Of a stretch of DNA of 64,000 nt, positions 10,328 through 20,319 are shown one piece after another. This DNA comes from Zanthoxylum bungeanum (lineage: Eukaryota; Streptophyta; Magnoliopsida; Sapindales; Rutaceae), in NCBI GenBank assembly GCA_019454045.1, contig SKCR01001877.1, positions 1-64,000 of the forward strand, in the 5' to 3' direction. The notes below the pieces were generated by a model, which saw nothing but the letters and a program-made list of their open reading frames with translations, was not told the DNA's origin and made no database searches. How positions within the stretch are numbered: the first letter of the stretch is position 1; every line of letters starts with the position of its first letter. Made by a program: the position numbers and the translations under genes.

Positions 10328-11062
10328 TCATTTTTCCAACAAAGATCCTCCAGCAGCAGCATCAATTGTGGTTCTCATTAGTCCAGAAAGTCCATTATAG
10401 AAAGTTTGGACTTGAAGCCACTTTGGAATCTCATAGTGAGGACATTTCCGGAGCAAATCTTTGAATCTTTCCCAAGCTTCGCAGAGGAATTCTGAATCTT
10501 GCTGCACAAAGAATGTGATATCATTCCTTAACTTTGTTGTTATGGCTGGTGGAAAGTACTTTGCAAGGAATTTTGTGGCTAGAGTGTTCCAAGTTGTGAT
10601 GGAACCTACTGGTAGTGAATGTAGCCAAGCTTTTTCTCTGTCTTTCAAAGAATATGGAAAAACTCGCAATCTCATTGCTTCTTCAACTTCTTGATTGTAA
10701 TTGAAAGTACTGCAAACTTCCAGGAAGTTGCTGATATAGGCATCAGGATCTTCAGTTGCATTTCCCCCGAACTGAACTGACTGCTGAATCATCTGAATGC
10801 ATGTTTTGATGTCACACGCATTTGATGGTAAGGGAGAAAGTACAATACAGGAAATGTATCTATCAACCACCGTAATGGTTCTGTCTCGCAAGGGAATTGG
10901 TGGTGCAACCTCCAAAGGTTCAGGTTCCATGTTAACGATTACTTCTTGACCTTCTCGCTTTTCCCTTCTCAACTGTCTGATGGTTCTTTCAATCTCTGGG
11001 TCAAGCGGTCGAATTTCAAAGCTTCTGGTTCGTCTCATGTAGTGTTTGAGAAACTGAAACAC
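10328..11062 (-). pseudogene. Athila-B gag (capsid region), intact for ~240 codons
   Basis: Gag forms the cytoplasmic virus-like particle that packages element RNA. The first Met is at 11062, but MRRTRS at 11038 matches the start of Athila-J gag (MRRIRS, 45333), so 11038 is the likelier start. The capsid core is recognisable: IKTCIQMIQQSVQFGG, DPDAYISNFLEVC, LRVFPYSLKDREKAWLHSLP, FLAKYFPP and the end FYNGLSGLMRTTIDAAAGG, all typical of plant retrotransposon gag (UBN2/Retrotrans_gag type). A stop at 10328 cuts it before the C-terminal part. It is the best preserved gag in the window. Confidence 0.8.
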
Positions 11063-11146
11063 AAGAAAAATGAAATAATAAGCAAAGGGAAAATTAGATA
11101 CAAGTAAAGGTATCTAACCTCAAAACTAATAGTGAGAGATAAATAA

Positions 11147-11165
11147 GTCCCCGACAACGGCGCCA
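11147..11165 (-). other. Primer-binding site, Athila-B
   Basis: Minus strand TGGCGCCGTTGTCGGGGAC, six bases after the LTR end. This is the PBS form common in Athila and related gypsy elements (usually assigned to tRNA-Asp). Confidence 0.85.
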
Positions 11166-12117
11166 AAAAATTGACCGGCGTAATCACACGCGTATAACGC
11201 AAGCGCACGTATCGTTCAAGTAGCATAAAAAGTATCGATCCCATGATGACTTAATACCTAAGCTATTAATTTATGAAGTTAAATTTTACGAGTATCTAAT
11301 GGATTGATTGTGTGATTGTAGGTGACTTTAAAATTAAAATAAGTAAATTAAAATTACTTGAAAGTAGATTGAAGAAAATTCAAATTTATAAAACTATTTA
11401 GGGTTGTGAATCCTTCCAATATCTTTTTAAAAGATGAAATGGTTATTTTACGTTTATGTAATATATTGGTTTATTAACCTGGAACACGAAATTATGTAAA
11501 AGCTTCTTCTGATAGTCAAATACAAATACCAGTATAACTCAATTAATCATATTCCTATGTTAACCAAGTTATCTGAATTCATTAAGATTAAGTTCCAATT
11601 ATGGCTATCCCCGCCTGATAGGTATATTCCTATCCTGTAAGGAAATCTATTAAAGGGTTATCTATCCTCAAGGAAGATCGTGGGCTATTGAGTCTAAGGT
11701 CTTTAACCTGAAATTTTCCAAGTTCATTTTAAGTTTACCAGTTCAATTTTATTAATGGCCAGTTAATAAAAAGCATTAGGATTAAAGCTCAATAAATAAA
11801 CTTTTATATTACCCAAACTGTAATTTAACCCCTTATAAACCGGTGATATTGGATTTCATTACAATCCTAGATAACTGGCTTAGTTACGACACATATTTAC
11901 GGGTAGTAAAAACTTAAATAAAAGAAAAGACATAAAGTAAATGCTATAAATTAAATTACTGGAAAGTAAATGCTGGAAATTAAATTACTGGAAAGTAAAT
12001 GCTGAAAGTAAATAAAGTAAAAGTACAATAAAGAAAATGCTGAGATAAAAGGATCCACTTTTATTACTACTATTTTAGATATCTCCCTTAATATAATATA
12101 TTAACTTTGCGTGATAA

Positions 12118-12262
12118 TTACCAACCATCCATATAGGCGGTATCCCGATTAAGTCAAATTAATAATTAATTACCAACCGACCAACCAAGCGGTATCCATG
12201 CCTAGTTAGGTTAAAACCAATTTATAATTAATTACCAATCGACCAATATGGCGGTATCCTCG
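12118..12262 (-). repeat. ACCGCC...GGT hairpin repeats in the Athila-B LTR
   Basis: Three units ~55-60 bp apart, each reading on the minus strand like ACCGCC-N5-GG-n-TGGT(TGG). ACCG can pair with TGGT/CGGT and CC with GG, leaving one bulged base. Equivalent units occur in solo LTRs G and K. Confidence 0.65.
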
Positions 12263-12585
12263 TTAAGTCAGATTTTAAATAGTTATTATATTATAATTAG
12301 GGGAGATTAATCTAAATAGTAATAATAAAAGCTTTACCTTTTACCCCAGCAAGGGGGAGTTACCTCCTCATTGTTTGAAAAGTAAAAACTGAAAAGTAAA
12401 GAAAGAAAAGTATTGTGCGTAAAAGTAAATTACGGAAAGTAAAAACTGAAAAGTAAAGAAAAGAAAGAGCGAAAGCGGAAATTAATTACTGAAAGCTGTA
12501 AATAAACAAACAAGATACAATCTTCTTAGTTATTCTTAAGGAATTTCAAAGAAGAAAGTATGAATTTACAAATGAAATGGCTTGG

Positions 12586-12593
12586 TATTTATA
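12586..12593 (-). promoter_or_regulatory. TATA box, Athila-B LTR
   Basis: CTATAAATACC context on the minus strand, also present at 46984-46991 in solo LTR K and as TATAAATT at 42249-42256 in solo LTR G. Confidence 0.6.
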
Positions 12594-13304
12594 GGAAAAA
12601 TTTTGCCTTCATCAAATCATGCACCAAATGCTCCACCAAATCCTCCACTAATTACTCCACTAATTACTCCACCAAATCCATTATTAATTTCTTTCATGTT
12701 TGGTAAGAGTTTGACTATTTTTAATATTTTTTTTATTTTTTTGCTTTGAAAATGACTTTATTAATTACACATAACACACTTCTAGATGTTTCATCCATTT
12801 ATGTCATGAAATATTCAGAATTCGAAATTATCTTGTTCTTCAAAGTTGTAGATATTTGAGTCTTCTTTAATTTAGAACTTGAATCAGCTCAATCTGATAT
12901 TAGAGTAAAACGTTATGCCCAAAATACGACAGTTGTACAAAATTGGAATTTCTGAAACTGCACTTCGTTAAAACGCCCTTTCAAGTTTCCAATCTCCAAA
13001 ATTAATATGTCAAGTCCAATTTTTGCCTTTATTTGACCCACATTTCATCCTAAATGATTTCATTGAGTACCAAAATTATTTTATCTGTAAAATAAAATAA
13101 AACACATCAAATCGTTCATCAAACCTGAGAAACTAAACAAAATATTAAGTAAAAAGGGTGGTAAATATTGATATATTTTCCGCTCATCAGCACCCTTTAA
13201 TATTATTTATTTATGTTTTCAGCTATTTATTATTTTTCACTCGCATGCATCATTATGTTTCATGTCTATTTTTATTTATATTGGGATAATGATCGCGTGC
13301 TATC

Positions 13305-13400
13305 TCTTGCGGTATATCGGATGGAAACCCATACATAAATTCTGTAGCCGAATCCGAATGGACGGTAGTGTGGTTTGCACTTGGGATACAACTCCGCGTA
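13305..13400 (+). other. ~95-bp conserved LTR block, Tat-C copy 1
   Basis: Contains CGGATGGAAACCC, CCGAATCCGAATGGACGG and GGGATACAACTCCGCGTAC. It is the upstream of two copies in this LTR. Confidence 0.75.
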
Positions 13401-13549
13401 CAGCTTGAGAAATATTCATGCACGTGTTTCATTTTTGTTTTTTAATTTTTGTGTTCATTCATTGTTTGTGTTTATTATTCCGTTATTTACTTTATTTATG
13501 TGATTTTATTTATTTATTTATGCATCGTTATTCAATGCTCATGGGCTAA

Positions 13550-14200
13550 TTACGTTGGATTAAAGGTCCCATATTTTAGGGAAATGCCTAAGGGCAGCCT
13601 TTACCACAATTTTTTCCGCACCGAACGAGGTGCGCTTGGTTGGATGTGAAATATGTCCAATCGGGCATACGAGGTCCCATATAGATGTCGGCCAAGTCTC
13701 TTGGTCACATCTCTTTTATTATTCCGTTATTTACTTTATATATGTGATTTCATTTATTTATTTATGCATTTTTATTTAGTGCGCATGGGCTAATTACGTC
13801 GGATTAAAGGTCCCCCATTTGAGGGAAATGCCTAAGGGCAACCTTTACCATAATATTTTTCCACGCCGGACGAGGTACGCTTGGTTGGATGTGAAATATT
13901 TCCAATTGGGCATACGAGGTCCCATATAGATGTCGGCCAAGTCTCTTGGTAGCAATCTCTTTTATTATTCCGTTATTTACTTTCTGTATGTGATTTCATT
14001 TATGTATATGCATCGTTATTCAGTGTGCATGGGCTAATTACGTCGGATTAAAGGTCCCTCATTTGAGGGAAATGCCTGAGGGCAGCCTTACCACGATATT
14101 TTACCGCACCGAATGAGGTACACTTGGTTGGATGTGAAATACATCCAATTGGGCATACAAGATCCCATATAGATGTCGGCCAAGGCTCTTGGTCATATTT
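13550..14200 (+). repeat. Three ~244-bp tandem units in the Tat-C LTR
   Basis: Units begin near 13561, 13804 and 14049 with TTAAAGGTCCC, followed by GGGAAATGCCTAAGGGCAGCC and a segment with GGGCATACGAGGTCCCATATAG. They are inverted relatives of the units at 5612-6300 in Tat-A. Confidence 0.8.
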
Positions 14201-14291
14201 CTTTCCTTCTAATTTTGTTATTCACCTTTTTTAATTGTTATTTTTCATTTATCCCTTCCTATTCATTCTATGTTAATGCTTGAGTGTTGCC

Positions 14292-14398
14292 TCTCGTGGT
14301 ATATCGAATGGAAACCCAGAGATAAATTCCCTAGCAGAATCCGAATAGACGATAGTGCGATATGTACTTGGGATACAACTCCACGTACCGCTTGAGAA
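14292..14398 (+). other. ~95-bp conserved LTR block, Tat-C copy 2
   Basis: Same order of motifs as copy 1 with a few substitutions. The two copies bracket the tandem units. Confidence 0.75.
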
Positions 14399-14966
14399 AT
14401 ATTCACGCACGTGTTCATGCCATTATAGATACCACTTTGGTAATCTCGTTTGAACGTGTTCTCGAATGCTACACGAACGCGCATGCAGTGGACAGACCTA
14501 TTTTTTATCCTATTTCATGCATGTTTGCCTCTTTGGGTTATTCCTTTTGCATTACGTACTTAATTATCTCTCTTTATTTTTAATGCTTTTATTGTTATTA
14601 TTTATTTACATTCTCGCATTTCTTTGTTTAATATATTTGTAGAATTATACATTTGCTTTCATTTCTATTTACGTCAATGGGTGTGCAAACTTGTGTGTTG
14701 TTTAAATTATCATGCATGTGCTGCATAAGACTTGGTTATATTATTGCATAAATCCGTTCATTACAATTGGCATAAGTAAGGGACCATTCTGAACCAACGA
14801 TTTGAGGTCTTCCCTTACGATGGGTGAGTGCGACCTTAAATTATTTCCCAGTTCATACTGGGTGGTGACTCCTTTATTCTCCGGTTTAGTCCCCCACGAG
14901 CTACTCCGTACTCCCGACAGGCCACGAGCCCGGACAGTGTCGCCCATCTCTGTCCCTGTGTCTACA

Positions 14967-15912
14967 TCGAGGTTGATATGCAAGTTGTGGTTAGTTTTGC
15001 AATTGGGAAGTATGTTGACCAAGTAGTGTGTGACGAGGTTCCTATGTGTCATACACATATTTTATTAGGTAAGCCTTGGTATAAATTCAATAAAGTAGTT
15101 TATGATATGGATAAGAATCTGTATAAATTTAGGTATGGTGAAAAAAATCTCAAGTTTGCTCATTTAACCCTATAAGAGGTCTATAAGGAAGACTTGTATA
15201 TGCAGATGATTGAAGAAGAGTGGGCTAAAAGTAAGAGTGAGATTGCTGAGTTTAGAATGTTACTAGGAGAGCTCCCAAAATTTATAGAGAAAAAGACGTT
15301 AGCAAAATGTGACGTGAAGAAGGATATGAGCGTAGTTTTGAGTAATGAAATGAAACATGTTGACATTTCTAAGAATAAGAGTGAGATGGTTGATGATGTT
15401 GATGACAATGATGATATTGATGTGAGCAATAACATTAATGATGCTGAATTGGTTGTTCATGATGCAAATGAGGTTCTTGAAGTTATTGTTAGGGGTGAAT
15501 ATCATATGGAGCAATCTGATTTTTGTTGTGAGGCCATGAGTTATGAGGTGCAAAAAGTTCATGTGGCCGAATATGTAGAGTGTGATCAGATTATGGATGA
15601 GTGTGTTGATTATTTGAGGAAGCGAAATGGACATGTTGAGTTTGTGTTAAATGAGGTTTCAAATGTGAATCTAGATGGGAATCTCTTCGGGGTTGCTAGT
15701 GGAATTAAGAATGTGAGCAGCAATAGAGAGATTGAGAGGGGAAAAATATTGGAAAACAGTCATTCATTGGCTTTATTGACTTTTTCTCACCATAACCATT
15801 CTTTTCCATGTGAATTTATTTTGTTCCAATATTGTCATCACATTGATCTTGTCATTTTTATCTATGATCCGGGTTTGGATTCGAGGTCGAATCCTTTTCA
15901 AGAGAGGGAGAA
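14967..15912 (+). pseudogene. D copy 1: 3' half of protease plus downstream unknown ORF
   Basis: It starts inside the protease: FAIGKYVDQVVCDEVPM...HILLGKPWYKFNKVVYDMDK matches the flap and LGRPW-type end of chromovirus retropepsins. A TAA at 15172 replaces the Gln codon kept in copy 2. From 15194 the frame is then open past the LTR start to 16126. The part after protease (15250-15900) is acidic and rich in Val, Asp and Asn, with a Cys/His segment (HHNHSFPCEF, YCHHID), and ends in a DSRSNPFQERENDV-like sequence just before the LTR. I do not recognise this middle part. Confidence 0.6.
15899..15912 (+). other. PPT of D before LTR1
   Basis: CAAGAGAGGGAGAA immediately before TGATGTGATCC. Identical at 18529-18542 before LTR2. 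Confidence 0.65.
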
Positions 15913-16782
15913 TGATGTGATCCATAATGAGCTCGGTTTGTTGGGCCAGGTTAACTTGAAGTTGTGGTTGATTGCATGGCTTGGTCAGATTGATGTATTT
16001 GGGCCATTTTGGTGGATTTGGAAGATTCCTTGGGTTCTAGATTTTTGGTCCATGCATGAGACTTTATATGAAGGCTTTATTATGTCTAAGGAAATATTGG
16101 AATGGGTCTTGGACGTACATGGCTAGCTTGATTGATTTTGGGCTTAATTCCCGAATGGTGCATTAATAGTGGCAGGATTGTCGCAGTGTTAGTATTTTGG
16201 CTGTAACTTGCTCCTCTGATATCCTATTTTGGTGATTCAAGTTGCAATAGAAAGAAGACTCATGGAGCTTCAACTTTGTAGTTTACGGAAAACTCTAATT
16301 TGGAATCCTTCATGGTCCAATTGCTGATGCACGTTTTCCCTACAGCTTTTGTGTTATAGTTTTTTTAATGTTATGTAATGTTTAAGTGCTGGGCTGAACT
16401 TTAATTAAATTATAAAGCCCATGTACGAAAATTTGAAGGATTTTAAGTGTTATTGGGTTTATTTTGCTAAGGTTTTATTATGTTTAAGTAGAATTAGTGT
16501 TAGCCACCTATTTAAAGGGGGGTTATTCATCATAACAAAAAAATCCATCTTTTAATAAAAATCACTATTATCTTGAGACTTGAGTAACCCTCAACTTTTC
16601 TCATTGATTTTTTTCTTATCCAAGGCTTGCTAATCCTTTGTGGCACCCCGTTAGCACTCTAGGTTTCTGTTTCTTGCTCTTCAGAGGTTTAGAGTTTTGA
16701 TTATGTTCTGCCTTGGCTTTCTTGGGAACGATTTCAATCTTTTGTGGGTTTCCTTGGCTTTGTTCCAGGCAGGTTTTCATCA
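15913..16782 (+). repeat. D LTR1 (870 bp, shared by the tandem pair)
   Basis: TGATGTGATCC...TTTTCATCA, with 5-bp perfect inverted ends, preceded by a PPT and followed by a PBS. It is therefore 3' LTR to the left fragment and 5' LTR to the right copy. Confidence 0.75.
16509..16518 (+). promoter_or_regulatory. TATA-like box, D LTR1
   Basis: TATTTAAAGG, ~600 bp into the LTR, conserved in LTR2 at 19139-19148. Confidence 0.4.
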
Positions 16783-16784
16783 GT

Positions 16785-16796
16785 TGGTATCAGGAG
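16785..16796 (+). other. Primer-binding site, D (initiator tRNA-Met type)
   Basis: TGGTATCAGGAGC follows the LTR end after two bases. TGGTATCAGAGC is the usual plant initiator-Met PBS; one inserted G is visible. Confidence 0.75.
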
Positions 16797-17430
16797 CAAA
16801 GGTTCCAAGGTCAAATTTTATCCTTTTATTTTCTTTGTGTTTCGTTCATTAAAAAAAAATAAAAACAAAAAAAAATTTCGTCTTTTGTTTCTATTCAGTT
16901 TTGCTTCTTGTTTTTGTCTTGTCTTGTTTCCATCAGTCTTTTCTTCTTGTGTTTTGTTATTGACTTGTTTCAATTCAGTCATTGTCTTAATTTTATGTCT
17001 TTGCACAATTTCCTTGTATTCTTGAGTCATTAGAGTAAGAAAAATATTCCAAAAAAATAAAAATTTCGATTTCATTGTCCAGAATGTTTTCAGCCGCGCA
17101 CCAAATTTTGAACAGCCATATCCTTTAATCCAGAAAGAGCTACGAGACCCATAATATATCAATTTATAAGTACTCGATGAGAGGAATTCGATAGTGCTTG
17201 GCCGAACTCTGTCCGTTAATTTTCGATTTTCAAAATCGCTTTCAAACATTAGTTACGAATTCTGACAAGTTTCAATTTAGTTTGTGTTCTTGTTTTGCTT
17301 TTGGTGTTTTTTTTTTAGTCCGTTTCTTTGTGTTTATTTCCGTATTCTTAGTGATTCTTTGAGTCTTCAATCATTATTGGTGTATTTTAAGTAACGGGTT
17401 GATTTATATACAAAATCTGATGGACAAAAG
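16797..17430 (+). other. D leader, no gag
   Basis: Non-coding. It has an A-rich stretch (16850-16875), a T-rich stretch (17310-17330) and a segment around 17095-17220 that reads like a chromovirus leader. No capsid or zinc-knuckle sequence is visible in any frame before the protease. Confidence 0.55.
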
Positions 17431-17439
17431 GGTATTTAT

Positions 17440-17865
17440 CTTTCGCACGAGATGCCTTATCAATAGTAAAGTGTGTAATATGATTATTAATAGAGGGAAT
17501 CATACAAATTTAGCTAGCACTACCCTTGTGGAAAAATTATGATTACCATTGATAACTCATGATAGACCTTATAAGTGGATGAGTGATTTTGTAGAGTTGA
17601 GGTTGATAGGTAGGTTGTGGTTAGTTTTACAATTGGGAAGTATGTTGACCAAGTAGTGTGTGACGTGGTTCCTATGTGTCATACACATATTTTATTGGGT
17701 AAGCCTTGGTATAAATTCAATAAAGTAGTTTATGATATGGATAAGAATATGTATAAATTTAGGTATGGTGAAAAAAATATTAAGCTTGCTCCTTTAACCC
17801 TACAAGAGGTCTATAAGGAAGAGTTGTACATGCAGAGGAGTGAAGAAGAGTGGGCTAAAAGTTAG
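17440..17865 (+). pseudogene. D copy 2: retropepsin relic
   Basis: Around 17470-17540 the frame reads VCNMIINRGNHTNLAS, aligning with the chromovirus active-site region (normally IIDGGSCTNVAS). The catalytic Asp is Asn, so it is inactive. After a stop (TGA, ~17538) the domain continues at 17617 with the FTIGKYVDQVVCDVV flap and LLGKPWYKFNKVV. The frame then ends at a TAG (17863) where copy 1 has a sense codon. The protease normally processes Gag-Pol; no such polyprotein is left here. Confidence 0.7.
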
Positions 17866-17877
17866 AGTGAGATTGTT

Positions 17878-18765
17878 GTGTTTAGAATGTTACTAGGAGG
17901 GCTCCCAGAATCTATAGAGAAAAAGACGTTAGCAAAATGTGACGTGAATAAGGATATGAGCGTAGTCTTGAGTAATGAAATGAAACATGTTGACGTTTTT
18001 ATGAATAAGAGTGAGATGGTTGATGATGTTTATGACAATGATGATATTGATGTGAGCAATAACATTAATGTTGTTGAATTTGTTGTTCATGATGCCAAAG
18101 AGGTTCTTGAAGTTACTGTTAGGGGTGAATATCATATGGAGCAATCTGATTTTTGTTGTGAGGACATGAGTTATGAGGTGCAAAAAGTTCATGTTGTCGA
18201 ATATGTAGAGTGTGATCAGATTATGGATGAGTGTGTTGATTATTTGAGGAAGCGACATGGACATGTTGAGTTTGTGTTAAATGAGGTTTCAAATGTGAAT
18301 CTATATGGGAATCTCTTTGGGGTTGCTAGTGGAGTTAAGAATGAGAGTAGCAATGGAGAGATTGAGAGGGGAAAAATATTGGAAAACAGTCATTCATTGG
18401 CTTTATTGACTTTTTCTCACCATAACCATTTGTTTCCATGTGATTTTATTTTGTTCCAAGATTGTCATCACATTGATCTTGTCATTTTTATCAAAGATCC
18501 GGGTTTGGATTCTAGTTCGAATCCTTTTCAAGAGAGGGAGAATGATGTGATCCATAATGAGCTCGGTTTGTTGGGCCAGGTTAACTTGAAGTTGTGGCTG
18601 ATTGTATGGCTTGGTCAGATTGATGTATTTGGGCCATTTTGGTGGATTTGGAAGATTCCTTGGGTTCTAGAGTTTAGTCCATGTATGAGACTTTATGTGA
18701 AGGCTTTTTTATATCTAAGGCAATATTGGAATGGGTCTTGGACGTACATGGACTGGCTTGATTGA
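17878..18765 (+). CDS. D copy 2: unrecognised ORF downstream of protease (295 codons, runs into LTR2)
   Basis: This frame is continuous with the protease frame (one TAG at 17863 between them) and matches copy 1 along its length. In copy 1 the same frame is open where copy 2 has its stop, and the reverse holds at 15172, so the ancestral frame was probably uninterrupted from protease to the LTR. The product is acidic (MVDDVYDNDDIDVSNN) with Cys at EYVECDQIMDEC and a His/Cys patch (HHNHLFPCDF, DCHHID). No RT, RNase H, integrase or chromodomain motif is visible. The last ~75 residues are encoded in the LTR and may be fortuitous. Function unknown. It may be expanded linker sequence of the parent element or captured DNA. 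Confidence 0.45.
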   Translation: MFRMLLGGLPESIEKKTLAKCDVNKDMSVVLSNEMKHVDVFMNKSEMVDDVYDNDDIDVSNNINVVEFVVHDAKEVLEVTVRGEYHMEQSDFCCEDMSYEVQKVHVVEYVECDQIMDECVDYLRKRHGHVEFVLNEVSNVNLYGNLFGVASGVKNESSNGEIERGKILENSHSLALLTFSHHNHLFPCDFILFQDCHHIDLVIFIKDPGLDSSSNPFQERENDVIHNELGLLGQVNLKLWLIVWLGQIDVFGPFWWIWKIPWVLEFSPCMRLYVKAFLYLRQYWNGSWTYMDWLD

Positions 18766-19404
18766 TTTTGGGCTTAATTCCCGAATGGTGCATTAGTAGT
18801 GGCGTGATTTACGCAATGTTAGTATTTTACTTGTAACTTTCTCATCCGATGTCCGATTTTGGTGATTCAAGTTGTACTAGAAAGACGACTCATGGAGCTA
18901 CATCTCTGTAGTTTACGTCAAACTCTAATTCGGAATCCTTCATGGTCCAATTGCGGATGCAAGTTATCCATATAGCTTTTGTGTTATATTTGTTTTAAGG
19001 TTATGTAATGTTTAAGTGCTGGGTTGAACTTTAATTAAATTATAAAGCCCATGTACGAAAATTTGAAGGATTTTAAGTGTTATTGGGTTTATTTTGCTAT
19101 GTTTTTATTATGTTTAAGTAGAATTAGGGTTAGCCACCTATTTAAAGGGGGATTATTCATCATAAAAAAAAAATCCATCTTTAATAAAAATCACTATTAT
19201 CTTGAGACTTGAGTAACTCTAAACTTTTCTCATTGATTTTGGCTTATCAAAGGCTTGCTAACCCTTTGTGGCACCCCCTTAGCACTCTATGTTTCTGTTG
19301 CTTGCTCTTTAGAGGTTTAGAGTCTTGATTACGTTATGTCTTGGCTTTTTTGGGAACGATTTCAATCTTTTGTGGGTTTGCTTGGCTTTGTTCCAGGCAG
19401 GTTT
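18543..19404 (+). repeat. D LTR2 (3' LTR, last ~7 bp lost)
   Basis: Starts TGATGTGATCC after the PPT at 18529-18542 and follows LTR1 to CCAGGCAGGTTT, then switches to Tat LTR sequence. It differs from LTR1 by scattered substitutions. TATA-like box at 19139-19148. Confidence 0.75.
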
Positions 19405-19735
19405 GTTATTGCATTTTTATTCGTTTTTATATATGAATTTCATTAAGACTTGGTTGTACCATTGTGTGAACTTATCCATTATACTCGCATAAGTAAGGGA
19501 CCATTCTGAAGCCAACGGTTTGAGGTCTTCCCTTGCGAGGGGTGAGTGCGGCCTTCCCTTGCAAGGGGTGAGTGCGGCCTTAAATATTTTCCCAATTCAC
19601 ACTGGGTGGCGACTCCTTTATTCTCCGGTTTAATCCCCCGCGGGCTACTCCATACTTTATACGGGCTGTGAGCCTAATAGTGTCGTGGTCGCTGAGTATC
19701 ATAGGCATAGCGGTAAACCTCATTTCGCTCCTACA
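19405..19735 (+). repeat. Tat-E 5' LTR, last 331 bp
   Basis: Matches 30548-30856 of the 3' LTR (GTTATTGCATTTTTATTC... to CGCTCCTACA). It contains a local 26-28-bp duplication (19528-19581, CTTCCCTTGCGAGGGGTGAG repeated) absent from the 3' LTR. Confidence 0.8.
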
Positions 19736-19737
19736 AA

Positions 19738-19754
19738 TGGCGACTCCACTGGGA
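19738..19754 (+). other. Primer-binding site, Tat-E
   Basis: TGGCGACTCCACTGGGA two bases after the LTR end. Same as Tat-A (4661-4677). A badly degraded version lies at 55315-55334 in Tat-I. Confidence 0.75.
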
Positions 19755-20136
19755 TAGAGAATCAGCCTTGAAATAATGCCTTGCATTGTCCGTGGCTTTG
19801 GCTTAGGTTACCCAAGTCTCATATATTTTTCATACCCTTCTTACCCCGATGGCGTCATGTATCGTGAAGTCATTTTCACTTAAGGCGGCGGATCGTTATG
19901 TGATGATAACCATCACTCGTTGGCACGTACCCTAGGGTATAAAAAATGTCGCTCACTTGGTCCCTCGAACCTTTGAGTGGGGAGGCCTAGTTGTGGGAAA
20001 CCCTTTGCCAATTAGAGCCTTTATCCATACCCTTATAAGCCCACATACGAACCATAGTTATATGTTCTATAGAAGCTACCCCCATGCTTGTGTTTGGGAC
20101 CATTATCATTTGGATCCATTTGGGCTTCTCGTCATA

Positions 20137-20180
20137 GATACGAACTTGTTGGGCCACTTAAACTGGGACGAGTTTGTATC
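20137..20180 (+). promoter_or_regulatory. Leader stem-loop 1, Tat-E
   Basis: Arms GATACGAACTTGT (20137-20149) and ACGAGTTTGTATC (20168-20180) pair over 13 positions with two G-U pairs. The 18-nt loop is TGGGCCACTTAAACTGGG. Equivalents at 4048-4087 (-) and, more weakly, 54817-54856 (-). Confidence 0.65.
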
Positions 20181-20277
20181 TTATGATGATTGGGCCAAAA
20201 GTTTTCAAAATGACGATGGGCCACCTTGTGTTTGGACCCTCTATCATTTTAAGTTATTTAGCCACCTCATCGCAAAA

Positions 20278-20319
20278 GTGTAAACTTGTTGGGCCTTTTC
20301 AATAGGGACAAGTTTACAC
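20278..20319 (+). promoter_or_regulatory. Leader stem-loop 2, Tat-E
   Basis: Arms GTGTAAACTTGT and ACAAGTTTACAC are a perfect 12-bp inverted repeat with an 18-nt loop starting TGGGCC. Equivalent at 3907-3949 (-). Confidence 0.7.

Larger units (their letters stand above)
8665..13189 (-). mobile_element. Athila-B: Athila-lineage Ty3/gypsy element, 3' part missing
   Basis: On the minus strand it has 5' LTR 11172-13189, PBS 11147-11165, gag 11038 to ~9780 and protease to ~8900, then stops at 8664 where the Tat-A LTR begins. RT, RNase H, integrase and the 3' LTR are not in the window. They were either separated by the Tat-A insertion (continuing to the left) or lost. The PBS TGGCGCCGTTGTCGGGGAC is the form usual in Athila. 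The right end abuts the Tat-C LTR. Confidence 0.85.
11172..13189 (-). repeat. Athila-B 5' LTR (2018 bp)
   Basis: On the minus strand it starts TGATGAGCGGAAAATAT (13189) and ends CGCCGGTCA (11172), giving TG...CA termini. The same LTR family, by its first 20 bases and its ACGTGCGCTTG end, is seen as solo LTRs at 40965-42777 (-) and 46418-48222 (+). It contains a TATA box and three hairpin repeats. No gene is present inside. Confidence 0.85.
13190..14966 (+). repeat. Tat-C LTR, 5' part missing
   Basis: The 3' portion of a Tat LTR on the plus strand ends precisely in GTGTCTACA (14966), the inverted partner of the LTR start TGTAGACAC. It contains two copies of the ~95-bp block (13305-13400, 14292-14398), three ~244-bp tandem units, and the U5 segment with GGGACCATTCTGAA and GGTGACTCC. 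The left part is cut by Athila-B. After 14966 no PBS follows; chromovirus D starts directly, so the junction is a recombination or deletion breakpoint. Confidence 0.75.
14967..19404 (+). mobile_element. Chromovirus-like Ty3/gypsy element D: tandem pair sharing one LTR, non-autonomous
   Basis: The order is a 3' interior fragment (14967-15912), LTR1 (15913-16782), PBS, leader, protease relic and ORF (16783-18542), then LTR2 (18543-19404). The two interior copies are close relatives. The LTR has inverted ends TGATG...CATCA, and the PBS is the initiator-Met form. There is no gag, RT, RNase H or integrase, and the full interior is only ~1.76 kb. This is the pattern left by unequal recombination between two adjacent or dimeric copies. 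The right end lacks the last ~7 bp of the LTR and joins the Tat-E LTR fragment. Confidence 0.75.

Noticed and set aside
15181..15634. Minus ORFs opposite D copy 1 (and 17929-18264 opposite copy 2)
   Set aside because: Both are shadows of the plus-strand ORF; AT-rich composition yields Ile/Asn/His-rich frames without motifs.
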